A DNA stretch of 64,000 nucleotides from Calothrix sp. PCC 7716. GTDB lineage: Bacteria > Cyanobacteriota > Cyanobacteriia > Cyanobacteriales > Nostocaceae. The stretch lies in contig NZ_AP025018.1 of assembly GCF_019977735.1 (NCBI RefSeq), positions 3,224,001 to 3,288,000 on the forward strand, in the 5' to 3' direction. Position numbers and translations under genes: made by a program. Below are positions 9,453 through 17,811 of the stretch, one piece after another. The stretch's first letter is position 1; every line of letters starts with the position of its first letter. The notes beneath the pieces are model-generated. The model worked only from the letters and a program-made list of their open reading frames with translations, searched no databases and had not been told where the DNA came from.

Positions 9453-9845
9453 ATGATTAACTTTAGTGCAAACGAGGATTTACCAAAACTGGTAAATCGA
9501 GTTAGAGAAAATAAAGAGCGTATCGTTATCGAGCAGGAAGGTAAAGCAACTGCTGCAATCATTACTTATGATGATTTAAAACGCTTAGAGACATTAGAGG
9601 CTATCGTATTAAAAAAAGCCAAACTAGAGGAGCTTGAATGGCTTAAAGCAGCACTCCAAAACCCTGCTTTTGATTTTCTTAGAGACCCAGAAGAAGATAT
9701 TTATACTTTAGCTGATGGCAAACCATTTAGTGACCCAGAATTTAATCGTTCAGTAATTAGTAACCCAGATTTTAATTCAATTACAGATTTGGAGGAAGAT
9801 ATTTATACTATAGATGATGGAAAACCATTCTATGACCAAAGGTAA
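9453..9845 (+). CDS. Phd/YefM-type antitoxin-like protein with a duplicated tail
   Basis: The ATG at 9453 gives the usual antitoxin start (MINFSANEDL); an upstream in-frame ATG at 9408 adds an unlikely hydrophobic leader. Residues 1-50 (LPKLVNRVRENKERIVIE, then ATAAIITYDDLKRLE) match the Phd/YefM DNA-binding fold that represses its own operon and neutralises a toxin. The tail contains the same block twice (EEDIYTLADGKPFSDPEFN and EEDIYTIDDGKPFYDQ). The frame stays open after the stop at 9843-9845 for another 29 codons (NIPRTFPFDDLSLETQEMIA...) to a stop at 9933-9935, which suggests a nonsense mutation. No complete toxin gene follows. Confidence 0.75.
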   Translation: MINFSANEDLPKLVNRVRENKERIVIEQEGKATAAIITYDDLKRLETLEAIVLKKAKLEELEWLKAALQNPAFDFLRDPEEDIYTLADGKPFSDPEFNRSVISNPDFNSITDLEEDIYTIDDGKPFYDQR

Positions 9846-10029
9846 AATATTCCTCGCACTTTTCCTTTTGATGATTTGTCTTTAGAAACGCAAGAAATGA
9901 TTGCAAAACGATTATGCAATCTTCTTAATAATTAATAACTAAGTATAAAAAAACACTTATTTACCCTGCGGACAGGAGTTACATTAGATATGATGTTACT
10001 GACTTGATACTTTGTTTCATGTTCCAAAA

Positions 10030-10068
10030 TTCCTAGAGGATAAATCTCATTAATATATCCTCTAGGAA
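10030..10068. terminator. Hairpin between convergent genes
   Basis: TTCCTAGAGGATA (10030-10042) pairs with TATCCTCTAGGAA (10056-10068). It sits between the antitoxin-like gene and the convergent secreted-protein gene, so it could end transcription from both sides. The inner sequence (GAGGATAAAT...CATTAATATATCCTC) is shared with the hairpin at 9275-9321, which points to a small repeat family. Confidence 0.6.
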
Positions 10069-10086
10069 AATCATCTAGCTTTGATA

Positions 10087-10500
10087 TTACCAACCTCTCA
10101 AAACAGGTTCACGCAACAGTTCACGAGTTCCTTTACTTACGGTCAAGTTTTTACCTTTAGTAGAATCTGCCAGTATATATGTATAAGGGCCACTAATAGC
10201 TTCAAAGTAGCGACCTTGCTGGTCAACATCTTTAAGAGGTAAACGAATCGATTTACCTGTCTTTTTATTTACACCAACATAAGTGTGTGCTAAGTCACCA
10301 CCACAAATATTCACCCAAAAGCTCTTTGTCTCGACTGATAAAAACATACTTTCTTGCTTTTGGCAGTAGTTACGTGCCTTTTTTGGCTGGCTTGCATCAA
10401 CTGTTTGAACCAGTGGTAATGATAATGAACAAACTCCTAATGCTACTAAAAGCAACTGGCGCCAAGAAAATTTAGATACTGTTTGTGTGCGAACTTGCAT
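10087..10500 (-). CDS. Hypothetical secreted protein
   Basis: The 137-residue product has a clear signal peptide: basic start, hydrophobic LLLVALGVCSLSLPL, predicted cleavage near VDA-SQ. The mature part is about 100 residues, basic, with two cysteines (NYCQK and NICGG) that could form a disulphide in the periplasm. It has beta-rich character and ends in VLRGW. I do not recognise the family. It is a single gene, convergent with the antitoxin-like gene and divergent from the hydrolase at 10660. Confidence 0.7.
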   Translation of the reverse strand: MQVRTQTVSKFSWRQLLLVALGVCSLSLPLVQTVDASQPKKARNYCQKQESMFLSVETKSFWVNICGGDLAHTYVGVNKKTGKSIRLPLKDVDQQGRYFEAISGPYTYILADSTKGKNLTVSKGTRELLREPVLRGW

Positions 10501-10615
10501 TTTATACTTCCTAAGTAAGCGTGATTTTTATTACTCATCTCTACAGTATGTGCTAGCGGTATTACGGAAAGGTTCCTAATTTTGATTTGCTTGACCATCT
10601 GTTTTGATGTGCTAG

Positions 10616-10645
10616 TTTATATTTAAGCAATCGCTTAAATATAAA
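10616..10645. promoter_or_regulatory. Perfect 13-bp inverted repeat upstream of the alpha/beta hydrolase gene
   Basis: TTTATATTTAAGC and GCTTAAATATAAA flank a 4-base centre (AATC), ending 14 bases before the ATG at 10660. The position and perfect symmetry suggest an operator for a dimeric repressor or a 5'-UTR hairpin that covers the start region. The binding factor is unknown. Confidence 0.5.
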
Positions 10646-10659
10646 AATCAAAAATCAAT

Positions 10660-11412
10660 ATGAGTGTTTTTTGTTTAGTACATGCGGCTTTTCAAGGCGC
10701 CTGGTCTTGGGATTTGCTAATTCCGCAATTAGAGGCAAAGGGTCATTCTTCGGTAGCAATGGATTTGCCCATTGAAAACCCCGAAGCGACTTTGTCAGAC
10801 TATGCAGAAGCTGTAATTAAAGCGCTTCCATCAGGAGAGGGTGATGTAATACTTGTGGGAACATCAATGGCAGGTATTGTTATTCCATTGGTAGCAGCAC
10901 AGTGTCGAGTTAGGAAACTTGTATATCTTGCTGCTTTAATTCCGTATCCAGGAATGAGTGTTATTGAGCAAATGTATGAGGATGTTGTTCCGGATATGTG
11001 GAAGGCAGCTGGTTTTGAGGCGCCTTATTCAAGTAAATTTGAGCAGGTACGCGATGAACCTGATATATTTAATCAGAGTTCGTTGGAAAAAAGCCCATTG
11101 GAAGATGAAGCAGCAGCAATGGAATTTCTCTTTCACGACTGCGAACCAGAGGTGGCAAATTTCGCTGTGTCTGAATTACGAAATCATTTATCATCTGCAC
11201 ATTTAACAGAGATTTTTCCTTTACAAGCTCTACCAGATGTGGAGTCATCATATATTGTTTGTACTGAAGATAGGATAATTTCCCCTGCTTGGTCTAAATA
11301 CGCAGCACGCAAACGCTTGGGAGTTGAAGCTATAGAATTCCCAAGTGGACATTGCCCATATTTATCCCAAAGCGCGCGTCTTGCAGAACTACTTACTCAA
11401 ATTGCTTCGTAG
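10660..11412 (+). CDS. Alpha/beta hydrolase (esterase-like)
   Basis: The 250-residue protein opens with the oxyanion-hole region LVHAAFQGAWSWD. The nucleophile elbow GTSMAG (Ser about residue 69) follows, and the catalytic His sits in PSGHCPY near the C-terminus. The acid residue is probably in CTEDRII. This is the plant-SABP2/EstC-like subgroup of small soluble alpha/beta hydrolases, which cleave esters. The substrate cannot be told from sequence. A perfect 13-bp inverted repeat lies just upstream and may regulate it. No operon partner is visible. Confidence 0.85.
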   Translation: MSVFCLVHAAFQGAWSWDLLIPQLEAKGHSSVAMDLPIENPEATLSDYAEAVIKALPSGEGDVILVGTSMAGIVIPLVAAQCRVRKLVYLAALIPYPGMSVIEQMYEDVVPDMWKAAGFEAPYSSKFEQVRDEPDIFNQSSLEKSPLEDEAAAMEFLFHDCEPEVANFAVSELRNHLSSAHLTEIFPLQALPDVESSYIVCTEDRIISPAWSKYAARKRLGVEAIEFPSGHCPYLSQSARLAELLTQIAS

Positions 11413-11475
11413 GTGTGGCAAGAACTCTTGACATCATAAATACATTAGTTCAGCAAGCTGTTGTTAAGAATAATA

Positions 11476-11742
11476 ATGATTATTGTCTCCCATACATCAT
11501 CAATTTGCTATTTGCTGCGAACTGGGCATAGTGACATCTTACGGGAACTTTATGGTGCAGTAACAATTCCTTAAGTTGTAGCTGACCGTCAAGCTAAACC
11601 TTTCACTTATGTCAAGAGTATTTTTTTATACATAAATAAGGACTTTGCAAAAAGTAAATTACTTCCTTATCTTAAAGATACTGGTGTTGTTTTAGATTAC
11701 TCAGAAGAGTTTGAAGAAAAAGACGATGATGAGGATTACTAA
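11476..11742 (+). pseudogene. Remnant of a PIN-like (DUF3368-type) toxin gene
   Basis: From the ATG at 11476 the frame reads MIIVSHTSSICYLLRTGHSD, then ILRELYGAVTIP, and then an in-frame TAA. This matches the start of DUF3368/PIN-fold nucleases (usually VSDTSPI...LL..LYG.V.IP), but the catalytic Asp of SDTS is His here. The same frame continues after the stop with VVADRQAKPF and an unrelated acidic tail (EEKDDDEDY) to 11742. It is a dead, rearranged toxin fragment, in keeping with the partnerless antitoxin at 9453. Confidence 0.55.
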
Positions 11743-12064
11743 GATATAAATAGCAATTGCAAAGCTTGTATGTCCTTGTCTTAACAATGCTCTATTGCGT
11801 AAGCTTTTAGTTCTGCATTTGTCATTTTTTTAAAGTTCGGTTTTATCGAAAATACCAAAAGTATGACTCAATATAATGAAATATCTTAGTACATGGTCGA
11901 AATCTAGATTCTACCCTGCGGGAAAACTCCGTTTACGCTACGCTCAGAATGACAATTTATGGTTTGTTTTACTTTTAGAATATCCTCTGTAAAATATAAG
12001 TTAATTATGTGAAATAACGGGCAGGGATGCCCGTTCCACAAGATGGAGATTAAAATTAAACTGT
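11743..12064. other. Intergenic region with dispersed repeats
   Basis: I see no gene here. It holds a stretch around 11915-11955 (ACCCTGCGGG..., then TACGCTACGCTCAGAATGAC) that looks like a cyanobacterial interspersed repeat. At 12014-12046 there is a copy of the palindrome with core ACGGGCAGGGATGCCCGT, which may also end transcription of the metallopeptidase gene. Confidence 0.5.
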
Positions 12065-14041
12065 TTATAAGTCAGCTAGTCCATTTTGAGTTACTGAAAT
12101 GCCTTTGATGTGTTCGTGCAGGTTGCAGTTACGACGTAGTAGTCGGTATCCACCTGTTGATGTTGATTGAATTACGAATGGGCAACCAGGTACTACGGGA
12201 CGGTCTTTGATGCTGCGGTTTTCGTCTTTGGATGCTAGTGTGCGTTGAATGCTGCTTCCGTGTATTTTATCGAAATTTTCACGCGCGCGTTTCCATGCTG
12301 CTTTACCTCCTTCGGCGCCTGCTGGGTCTTCTAGTATGGGTTCTGGACTAGTTGCTAAACAAACGGCGTTCCAGTTTTCATCCAATACTAATGTTCCACC
12401 ACCGTAGACTGTAAATGCGCTCATGCCACCTAGAAAATCTGACACCATTTGCGAATATTCATAAGTATATTCAAGGTAGTGTTCTGTTATTTCTTTGATG
12501 CTGCTTTCTTTGCCTTCTTTTACTTTGTCTATACGACGAGTTGTAGTTATTAGACGTGGTTTGAGAAAACGTGAGGCATTTTCTGGTATACGTAATGCCG
12601 GAGCGTTATGAACAAGTGCCCGCATTAATGTGCGTGTATCGGCACCTTGTAATTCTTTGAATACATTACCAATATTTGGCGCCTTCAAGTCGATTTTTTC
12701 ATTCCACAGATTGCGTGCTGTAAATACTTCTTTCGCAATATCTCTAAATTTGCTGTCAGTAGGATAAACACGCGCGTCAGCTTCGTATATTAATCGTGCC
12801 AACATTGGCATTGATAACGAAGTTGGTGCAGTGTAATGCAGGGCACGGATAAGCATTCCTTTTAATACGTGCGTAGCTTTGACAAGTGCAGTGATAAATC
12901 CTGCAAACCCGGATGCTGTATCATCAGAAACATTTGGTTCTATAGCTTCGACGAGTTTTTGCATAATTTCATAAATCGCAGCAGTCCAAATTGTTGAACG
13001 CACATGCGGTTGTTTTGGTGTGTCAGCAGCATATTTTGCTCCTTCGAGTGCAGAGCGCAAATAAGGTACACCTGCACCAAAAATACCGACACCAAATTCC
13101 TCTGCCAGTCGAGTAATTAAACTAGGATGGCGCATATCACCACCTGTTTCTCTATATATATATTCAACTACACTTGGATATTGCAGTGCTGCGAACATTG
13201 CTAAGATATCAGCAAAAGATTCATGTAATGCTGATGTATCAATGTCAGTACTATACAAATATAGAGGACGGAAGGTATCTAAAATCGCGTGTCCTAATTC
13301 GTGCGAAACTATATCGTGCGATAAACATGTCCAAACTGGCGCTCGTCGGAACGGAGAATTAAAGTAGCCAAAATTTAGCGAAGGATTCATTGGGTCATAA
13401 TATGCGTTCATCCCTTCAAATGCATGAGGACGAATAATAAGAGGCCCACCATCTTTCCAAACTATGGCATGACCAACTTCTTCTTCAACTAAATCTAAGG
13501 TACGACTTAATACACCAAATACATTTACCTGATGGAATGCTGGGTTATCTACTAAACCGTTTTGCTCGAAATGTTCAAATGATAAGTCTTCTTGTTTTGA
13601 CCAATCAGGACTTGCGAAAACTGGTTCTCCAGCTTCATTAGTATCCCGAATCGTAAACCGACTTGAACCTGTTGCTATTAAATAGTCTTTGTCTAGAGGA
13701 AATTTATAGTTACCTCTTAGTTTTGGCAAGCTAGGGTCTTGTAAAAACATCCCTATTGCTTTAGTTGCAGGCGCCTTTTTTGGTGCAGGTTCCTGAGTTG
13801 ATGTTGAGACTTCATGGGTTGTAGTCTCAGTTGTAGAAGTTGTGTCTTCAACTGTTGCTATTACTTCATCGTCATCTGAAGCATTTGAGGCAGAAGCAAC
13901 TTGTGCCTCTTTCGTTTTTTTCCCCGTCGTGGAAACCTTCGAGGCACTTGATGCTCGTCTTGCCAACGGACGCTTTTGTGCCGAAGAAGGTTTAGACGTA
14001 GAGGAAACTTTTCGAGACGCAGGTTTTTTTTGTTCTGCCAT
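12065..14041 (-). CDS. Large gluzincin-type (M4-like) metallopeptidase
   Basis: Zinc site HELGH lies at about residue 246 and the third ligand Glu about 27 residues later in LHESFADI, the spacing and motif of thermolysin-like (M4/gluzincin) enzymes. The first 95 residues are low-complexity, rich in Lys, Ser, Ala and Thr and then acidic, and have no signal peptide. The remaining 560 residues are a folded region without an M4 propeptide. I took the ATG at 14041 (MAEQKK); a GTG at 14047 is an alternative with slightly better ribosome-site spacing. A role in cytoplasmic or envelope-associated proteolysis is possible, but the substrate is unknown. The gene stands alone on the minus strand. Confidence 0.75.
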   Translation of the reverse strand: MAEQKKPASRKVSSTSKPSSAQKRPLARRASSASKVSTTGKKTKEAQVASASNASDDDEVIATVEDTTSTTETTTHEVSTSTQEPAPKKAPATKAIGMFLQDPSLPKLRGNYKFPLDKDYLIATGSSRFTIRDTNEAGEPVFASPDWSKQEDLSFEHFEQNGLVDNPAFHQVNVFGVLSRTLDLVEEEVGHAIVWKDGGPLIIRPHAFEGMNAYYDPMNPSLNFGYFNSPFRRAPVWTCLSHDIVSHELGHAILDTFRPLYLYSTDIDTSALHESFADILAMFAALQYPSVVEYIYRETGGDMRHPSLITRLAEEFGVGIFGAGVPYLRSALEGAKYAADTPKQPHVRSTIWTAAIYEIMQKLVEAIEPNVSDDTASGFAGFITALVKATHVLKGMLIRALHYTAPTSLSMPMLARLIYEADARVYPTDSKFRDIAKEVFTARNLWNEKIDLKAPNIGNVFKELQGADTRTLMRALVHNAPALRIPENASRFLKPRLITTTRRIDKVKEGKESSIKEITEHYLEYTYEYSQMVSDFLGGMSAFTVYGGGTLVLDENWNAVCLATSPEPILEDPAGAEGGKAAWKRARENFDKIHGSSIQRTLASKDENRSIKDRPVVPGCPFVIQSTSTGGYRLLRRNCNLHEHIKGISVTQNGLADL

Positions 14042-14128
14042 TTTCACACAGCCCTTTTAGTTTTTAATTTTTGTCGATAAACTGCTTGATTTTATCATCT
14101 AGTAGCATTTTATTGTTAAAAAAATTAC

Positions 14129-14196
14129 AGAAACCCGGTTTCTAGTAGAAAGTTTTGCAATAAAACTTTAATCTCTCATAAAGAAACCGGGTTTCT
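14129..14196. repeat. Inverted pair of AGAAACCCGGTTTCT palindromes
   Basis: AGAAACCCGGTTTCT (14129-14143) and AGAAACCGGGTTTCT (14182-14196) are each near-palindromic and complementary to each other, so either arm can fold alone or with its partner. They lie in the 570-base gap between the metallopeptidase and the Asr1405-like gene. I see no gene in the rest of that gap. The motif is a familiar cyanobacterial interspersed repeat. Confidence 0.6.
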
Positions 14197-14615
14197 TGGT
14201 TTCTGAAAACAAGCTAAAGAAATCATATGTTCTAGTCAATATCGGTATATGATGGCGAAGAGTGGCTAGATATACAAAACTTTACTTATTTTTATTGCTT
14301 GATTATGTGTGAGTACAAGTTGATTTTAAGAAAGAGTTGGCTCAAAGATAATGATTTTAGGCGGTTCTGACTTTTAGATTGAGTGCAAAAATACTTACCC
14401 CTTACCCAAAAAAATCTAGTACCTCACCCTATAAATGCTCGTGCCCCTACCCTAAGAAAGATTTTTAAGTTTTGTTAAGTCTATATTTATATATATATTT
14501 GGATATTTGAGTACATTATTAATTAGTTTAATAAATTTAACACGCATGTTCTGAGCTAGCTAGTTCAAGGCGCCTGATATAAGCATAAAACTAGCACATC
14601 GCTCCCAAAGAAGAC

Positions 14616-14861
14616 ATGTTTCCACAGAATAATTTAGGAAATCAAAAGCTGCAAATTATCAACATTCCGTTTGCAGAACGTTGGCAAATTTATCATCGCT
14701 TACAAGAGTTAACAATTGCTTGCTGGTGTCCAGACGATGGTTCGTTACGAGTGCATATTAACAGCCTCCTTACAGCTATTCTGGTTCGTAGCATTTTGAT
14801 GCAGTTTTTTGCAAATCGAGCTGATTTAATTGATTGGCTTGAACAATGTTGGCGCCTATAA
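14616..14861 (+). CDS. Asr1405/Asl0597-like small protein
   Basis: The 81-residue protein (ERWQIYHRLQEL, ACWC, LIDWLEQCWRL) matches my memory of the cyanobacterial Asr1405/Asl0597 family of unknown function. In Anabaena such a gene lies upstream of nifV, exactly as here. It is soluble and Trp/Cys-rich, with a CWC motif near residue 35. The context suggests a link to nitrogen fixation or heterocysts, but the function is not established. It is followed after 52 bases by the DUF2949 gene on the same strand. Confidence 0.75.
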   Translation: MFPQNNLGNQKLQIINIPFAERWQIYHRLQELTIACWCPDDGSLRVHINSLLTAILVRSILMQFFANRADLIDWLEQCWRL

Positions 14862-14913
14862 CTTTTTGTCAGGTCAGTAGTTAACTATGACAATTAGAGG
14901 AGTTTATTTAAGT

Positions 14914-15114
14914 ATGATTAGTTGTAATAGTGACACAAAATTAATTCATTTTTTGCAAAACGAAATTAACCTGTCAATAGATGATATTTCAGTAGCTCTA
15001 AGGCATCCAGAGTCAAAAAATGCACCTTTTCCTATGTTACTTTGGCAATATGGATTGGTTAACATTGAAGAATTAGCACGTATTTTTGATTGGTTAGAAA
15101 AGCAAGTGTTATAA
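14914..15114 (+). CDS. DUF2949 family protein
   Basis: The core DISVALRHPE...PFPMLLWQYGLV and LARIFDWLE matches cyanobacterial DUF2949 proteins, which are about 60-70 residues of unknown function. I chose the ATG at 14914 because AGAGGAG lies about 11 bases upstream and the product then has family length (66 residues). The in-frame ATG at 14887 would put that site inside the gene. It lies between the Asr1405-like gene and nifV. The 290 bases before nifV hold no further gene. Confidence 0.78.
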   Translation: MISCNSDTKLIHFLQNEINLSIDDISVALRHPESKNAPFPMLLWQYGLVNIEELARIFDWLEKQVL

Positions 15115-15405
15115 ATATATATGTAGTTGTTGTCATACGCTAATAAATCGAGTTTATCAGATTTTAATTTTATACATAATACTCAGTAAAATTTCAATAT
15201 ATACGAGTAAAAATGATTCATAAATAGTTAGCTTTATGGTCGGTTAGTATACAGATAAATTATTATTACTAGGCAAAAGTTATATAAAGACTTTAGCAAA
15301 GGGAAATTAATAGCAGTAGGAATATGTATAAATGTGTAAATTATTAAAATCATCAAAATTATGCACTCGTTTATGCGTTAGTTAATTGTATTAGGTATTT
15401 ATTAG

Positions 15406-16515
15406 ATGAACCAAATCTCGATAAACGACACTACGCTACGTGATGGCGAACAAGCTGCTGGCGTTGCGTTTAATTTGCAAGAAAAAGTTGCGATTGCTAA
15501 GTTTTTAGATGCAATCGGTGTTCATGAGCTAGAAGTCGGTATTCCGGCAATGGGTCAGGAAGAAACCTATGCAATTCGCGCAATATTAGATTCTGGCTTA
15601 AAAGCTAAACTGCTTGGCTGGAACCGTGCAGTTATTTCTGATATTCAAGCTTCGATAAAGTGCGGATTGCATCGAGTTCACATATCTATACCTGTTTCTG
15701 GAGTTCAAATAGCAGCTAAATTTCAGGGACAATGGCGTACAACGTTACAGCAACTCAGAAATTCTATCAGCTATGCTGTTGATAACGGACTATGGGTTGC
15801 CGTCGGTGGTGAAGATTCTTCTAGATCTGATGAATGCTTCCTTCAAGATGTTGCATTATATGCTCAAGAATGGGGCGCCTCTAGATTTAGATTTTGCGAC
15901 ACAGTAGGAATACTCGACCCTTTTAGTACCTGCACACGTGTTAAAAAACTTGTTACAGGTTTGCAAATTCCTGTGGAAATGCACACCCACAACGACTTTG
16001 GACTAGCAACAGCAAATGCACTCGTAGGTGTTAAAGCTGGTGCAACATCAATTAACACTACCGTAAATGGGTTGGGTGAGCGTGCTGGAAATGCTGCATT
16101 AGAAGAAGTCGTCATGGCACTCAAACGTTTGCACGGCATTGACTTAGGTATAGATACACGACGACTGTTAGAACTTTCCCGATTAGTTGCAAAAGCATCT
16201 GGTTGCAACGTTCCACCTTGGAAAGCAATTGTCGGTAACAATACCTTTGCTCACGAGTCAGGAATTCACGCCCACGGTGTATTACAAAACCCCAGCACTT
16301 ATGAACCGTTCGCACCAGAAGAAGTTGGTTGGGAACGGCGCCTAGTTGTTGGCAAACATTCTGGACGGCATTTACTAATGAACGTGCTGAAAGAGCATGG
16401 CATTGTCCTAAATCACGAAGAAACTCAAACAGTATTAGACGCTGTACGGCAAGAATCGACTCACAAAAAACGTAGCCTAACTACGCAAGAACTGTTGAAT
16501 TTAGCACGTAAATAG
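15406..16515 (+). CDS. nifV: Homocitrate synthase NifV
   Basis: The 369-residue protein has the start typical of the family ([17 protein letters not shown]) and the metal-binding [12 protein letters not shown] block. [15 protein letters not shown] and SGIHAHG follow further on. NifV condenses acetyl-CoA with 2-oxoglutarate to homocitrate, the organic ligand of the nitrogenase iron-molybdenum cofactor. Its length is that of full NifV without the leucine-type regulatory domain, which separates it from LeuA and citramalate synthase. nifZ follows 12 bases later and nifT overlaps nifZ, so the three are almost certainly co-transcribed. Confidence 0.95.
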   Translation: MNQISINDTTLRDGEQAAGVAFNLQEKVAIAKFLDAIGVHELEVGIPAMGQEETYAIRAILDSGLKAKLLGWNRAVISDIQASIKCGLHRVHISIPVSGVQIAAKFQGQWRTTLQQLRNSISYAVDNGLWVAVGGEDSSRSDECFLQDVALYAQEWGASRFRFCDTVGILDPFSTCTRVKKLVTGLQIPVEMHTHNDFGLATANALVGVKAGATSINTTVNGLGERAGNAALEEVVMALKRLHGIDLGIDTRRLLELSRLVAKASGCNVPPWKAIVGNNTFAHESGIHAHGVLQNPSTYEPFAPEEVGWERRLVVGKHSGRHLLMNVLKEHGIVLNHEETQTVLDAVRQESTHKKRSLTTQELLNLARK

Positions 16516-16527
16516 AGGTATAAAGCT

Positions 16528-16815
16528 ATGCAACAATCTGATGAAATGGAACTACATTCGCCACCAGAATTTGATATTGGCGACAAAGTTCGTACTCGTA
16601 AGCTTCTAAAAAACGATGGAACCTTTCCCGGTCAAGAAATTGGTACTGTTCTTGCCAAAAAGGGAGAAATTGGATACGTCGTTAGTATAGGTACATTTCT
16701 GCAAAGCTCCTATATATACGCAGTGCATTTTTTACAGTCAGGGTTTGTCGTTGGCTGTAAAAAAAAGGAACTTGAACTGATTGAAAAAAATCCAGATAAA
16801 GAGGCAAATAGATGA
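16528..16815 (+). CDS. nifZ: Nitrogenase maturation protein NifZ
   Basis: The 95-residue protein shows the NifZ pattern: FDIGDKVRTRKLLKNDGTFP, then GTVLAKKGEIGYVVSIGTFLQ, then a tail resembling GFVVGCKKKEL. NifZ helps mature the P-cluster of the molybdenum-iron protein. It sits 12 bases after nifV and its end overlaps the start of nifT (ATGA), which indicates translational coupling. Confidence 0.93.
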   Translation: MQQSDEMELHSPPEFDIGDKVRTRKLLKNDGTFPGQEIGTVLAKKGEIGYVVSIGTFLQSSYIYAVHFLQSGFVVGCKKKELELIEKNPDKEANR

Positions 16816-17015
16816 AAGTAATGTTGCGTGAAAATTCTGCTGGCAAGTTGACAGTCTACGTTCCCAAAAAAGACCTAGAGGAAGAAGTTGTTAAACAAAT
16901 AGATTCAGAAGCAGGTAAAGTTTTCACCTTAGCAAACGGTTGGGAATTAGAGATTTTAAATTTAGCCGAACCTCTAAAAATTCCTCAAACCTACGAAGCA
17001 AGACGAGTAAATTAA
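16812..17015 (+). CDS. nifT: NifT/FixU protein
   Basis: The 67-residue product begins MKVMLRENSAGKLTVYVPKK and has FTLANGWEL, as NifT/FixU proteins do. The family is conserved in nif clusters but its role is undefined. The start overlaps the nifZ stop by four bases. The gene is followed at 17018-17035 by a short heptad repeat (TTAGGAG). Confidence 0.92.
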   Translation: MKVMLRENSAGKLTVYVPKKDLEEEVVKQIDSEAGKVFTLANGWELEILNLAEPLKIPQTYEARRVN

Positions 17016-17017
17016 CA

Positions 17018-17035
17018 GTTAGGAGTTAGGAGTTA
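17018..17035. repeat. Short heptanucleotide tandem repeat (AGTTAGG)
   Basis: About two and a half copies of the unit AGTTAGG lie just after nifT. The same unit, in the other orientation, makes up the 18366-18393 spacer. Confidence 0.6.
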
Positions 17036-17115
17036 ATATTTAACAATTACTCTTAGCTTCTTATTTGCGTCATATTACTTACAGTCTACCGCTATCTATT
17101 AATTAAACATCTAAA

Positions 17116-17730
17116 ATGGGTAATAACTATCTTAAACTATCAGAATTTGACATTGAAGGTGAATTTCTCGGTTTTGCGGACAAACATCCCAAAAAATTTA
17201 AATATCTACAATTTTCCTTAACTAAGTGTAACACCGTTACCGCACTTACAGCCGGAAATTTGAAAATCAAACTTCCTAAAGAATTACGAAAAGCACTTTC
17301 TGGTTCTTTAATACCAGGCGCCCACATTCGCGTCATCGGCTATAGTAAATTACATATACGTACAGGTGATGTCAAGCTCAAAGCATATGATGTCACACCT
17401 TTACCTGTCTGCGCTATAAATAAATCACCCCTACACACAACCCATAACCCTGAATGTCCAAAAAAAGCCAAAATTTTGGTATGTCAAGGTTCTGGTTGTC
17501 GTAAACGAGGCGCCAAAGAATTATTATCAAAGATAGAAAAAACCCTTAGTAAAACCAAGTTATCGCAACAGCAAGTATCTGAAGTGCGAAATAAAGTTAA
17601 AATTCAAAGCACTGGCTGTTTAAAGAAATGCTCCAAAGCGCCGAACTGTATTGTACAACTTGGTAATAAAAAATTCAGCCAAGTTAAACCCACTGATATT
17701 GCATCTCTGATTGAAAATCATTTAGGATAA
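17116..17730 (+). CDS. (2Fe-2S) ferredoxin-domain protein
   Basis: The C-terminal half (about residues 118-204) is a thioredoxin-like [2Fe-2S] ferredoxin domain. Its four cluster cysteines appear as ILVCQGSGCRKRG and GCLKKCSKAPNC. The N-terminal half (FDIEGEFLGF, LPKELRKAL, GAHIRVIGY) looks like a small beta-barrel/OB-type domain found in cyanobacterial homologues. It probably carries electrons, and its place right after nifVZT suggests a link to nitrogenase or heterocyst redox metabolism; that link is inferred. The gene is 100 bases from nifT and may have its own promoter. Confidence 0.85.
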   Translation: MGNNYLKLSEFDIEGEFLGFADKHPKKFKYLQFSLTKCNTVTALTAGNLKIKLPKELRKALSGSLIPGAHIRVIGYSKLHIRTGDVKLKAYDVTPLPVCAINKSPLHTTHNPECPKKAKILVCQGSGCRKRGAKELLSKIEKTLSKTKLSQQQVSEVRNKVKIQSTGCLKKCSKAPNCIVQLGNKKFSQVKPTDIASLIENHLG

Positions 17731-17768
17731 TGTTTGGAACGGGCAAGGATGCCCATTCCACAAGATTA
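17731..17768. repeat. Dispersed palindromic repeat copy
   Basis: This is a copy of the GGAACGGGCAAGGATGCCCATTCC palindrome family described at 2097, with its conserved CACAAGATTA flank. It follows directly on the stop of the ferredoxin-domain gene and lies between convergent genes, where it could act as a terminator. Confidence 0.65.
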
Positions 17769-17811
17769 ATTACCCCCATTCTACAATCTTTAGTGTTAAA
17801 TCAATGACATA

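Noticed and set aside
15406..16515. 2-isopropylmalate synthase (LeuA) for the nifV gene
   Set aside because: The length, lack of a regulatory C-terminal domain and linkage to nifZ and nifT support NifV.
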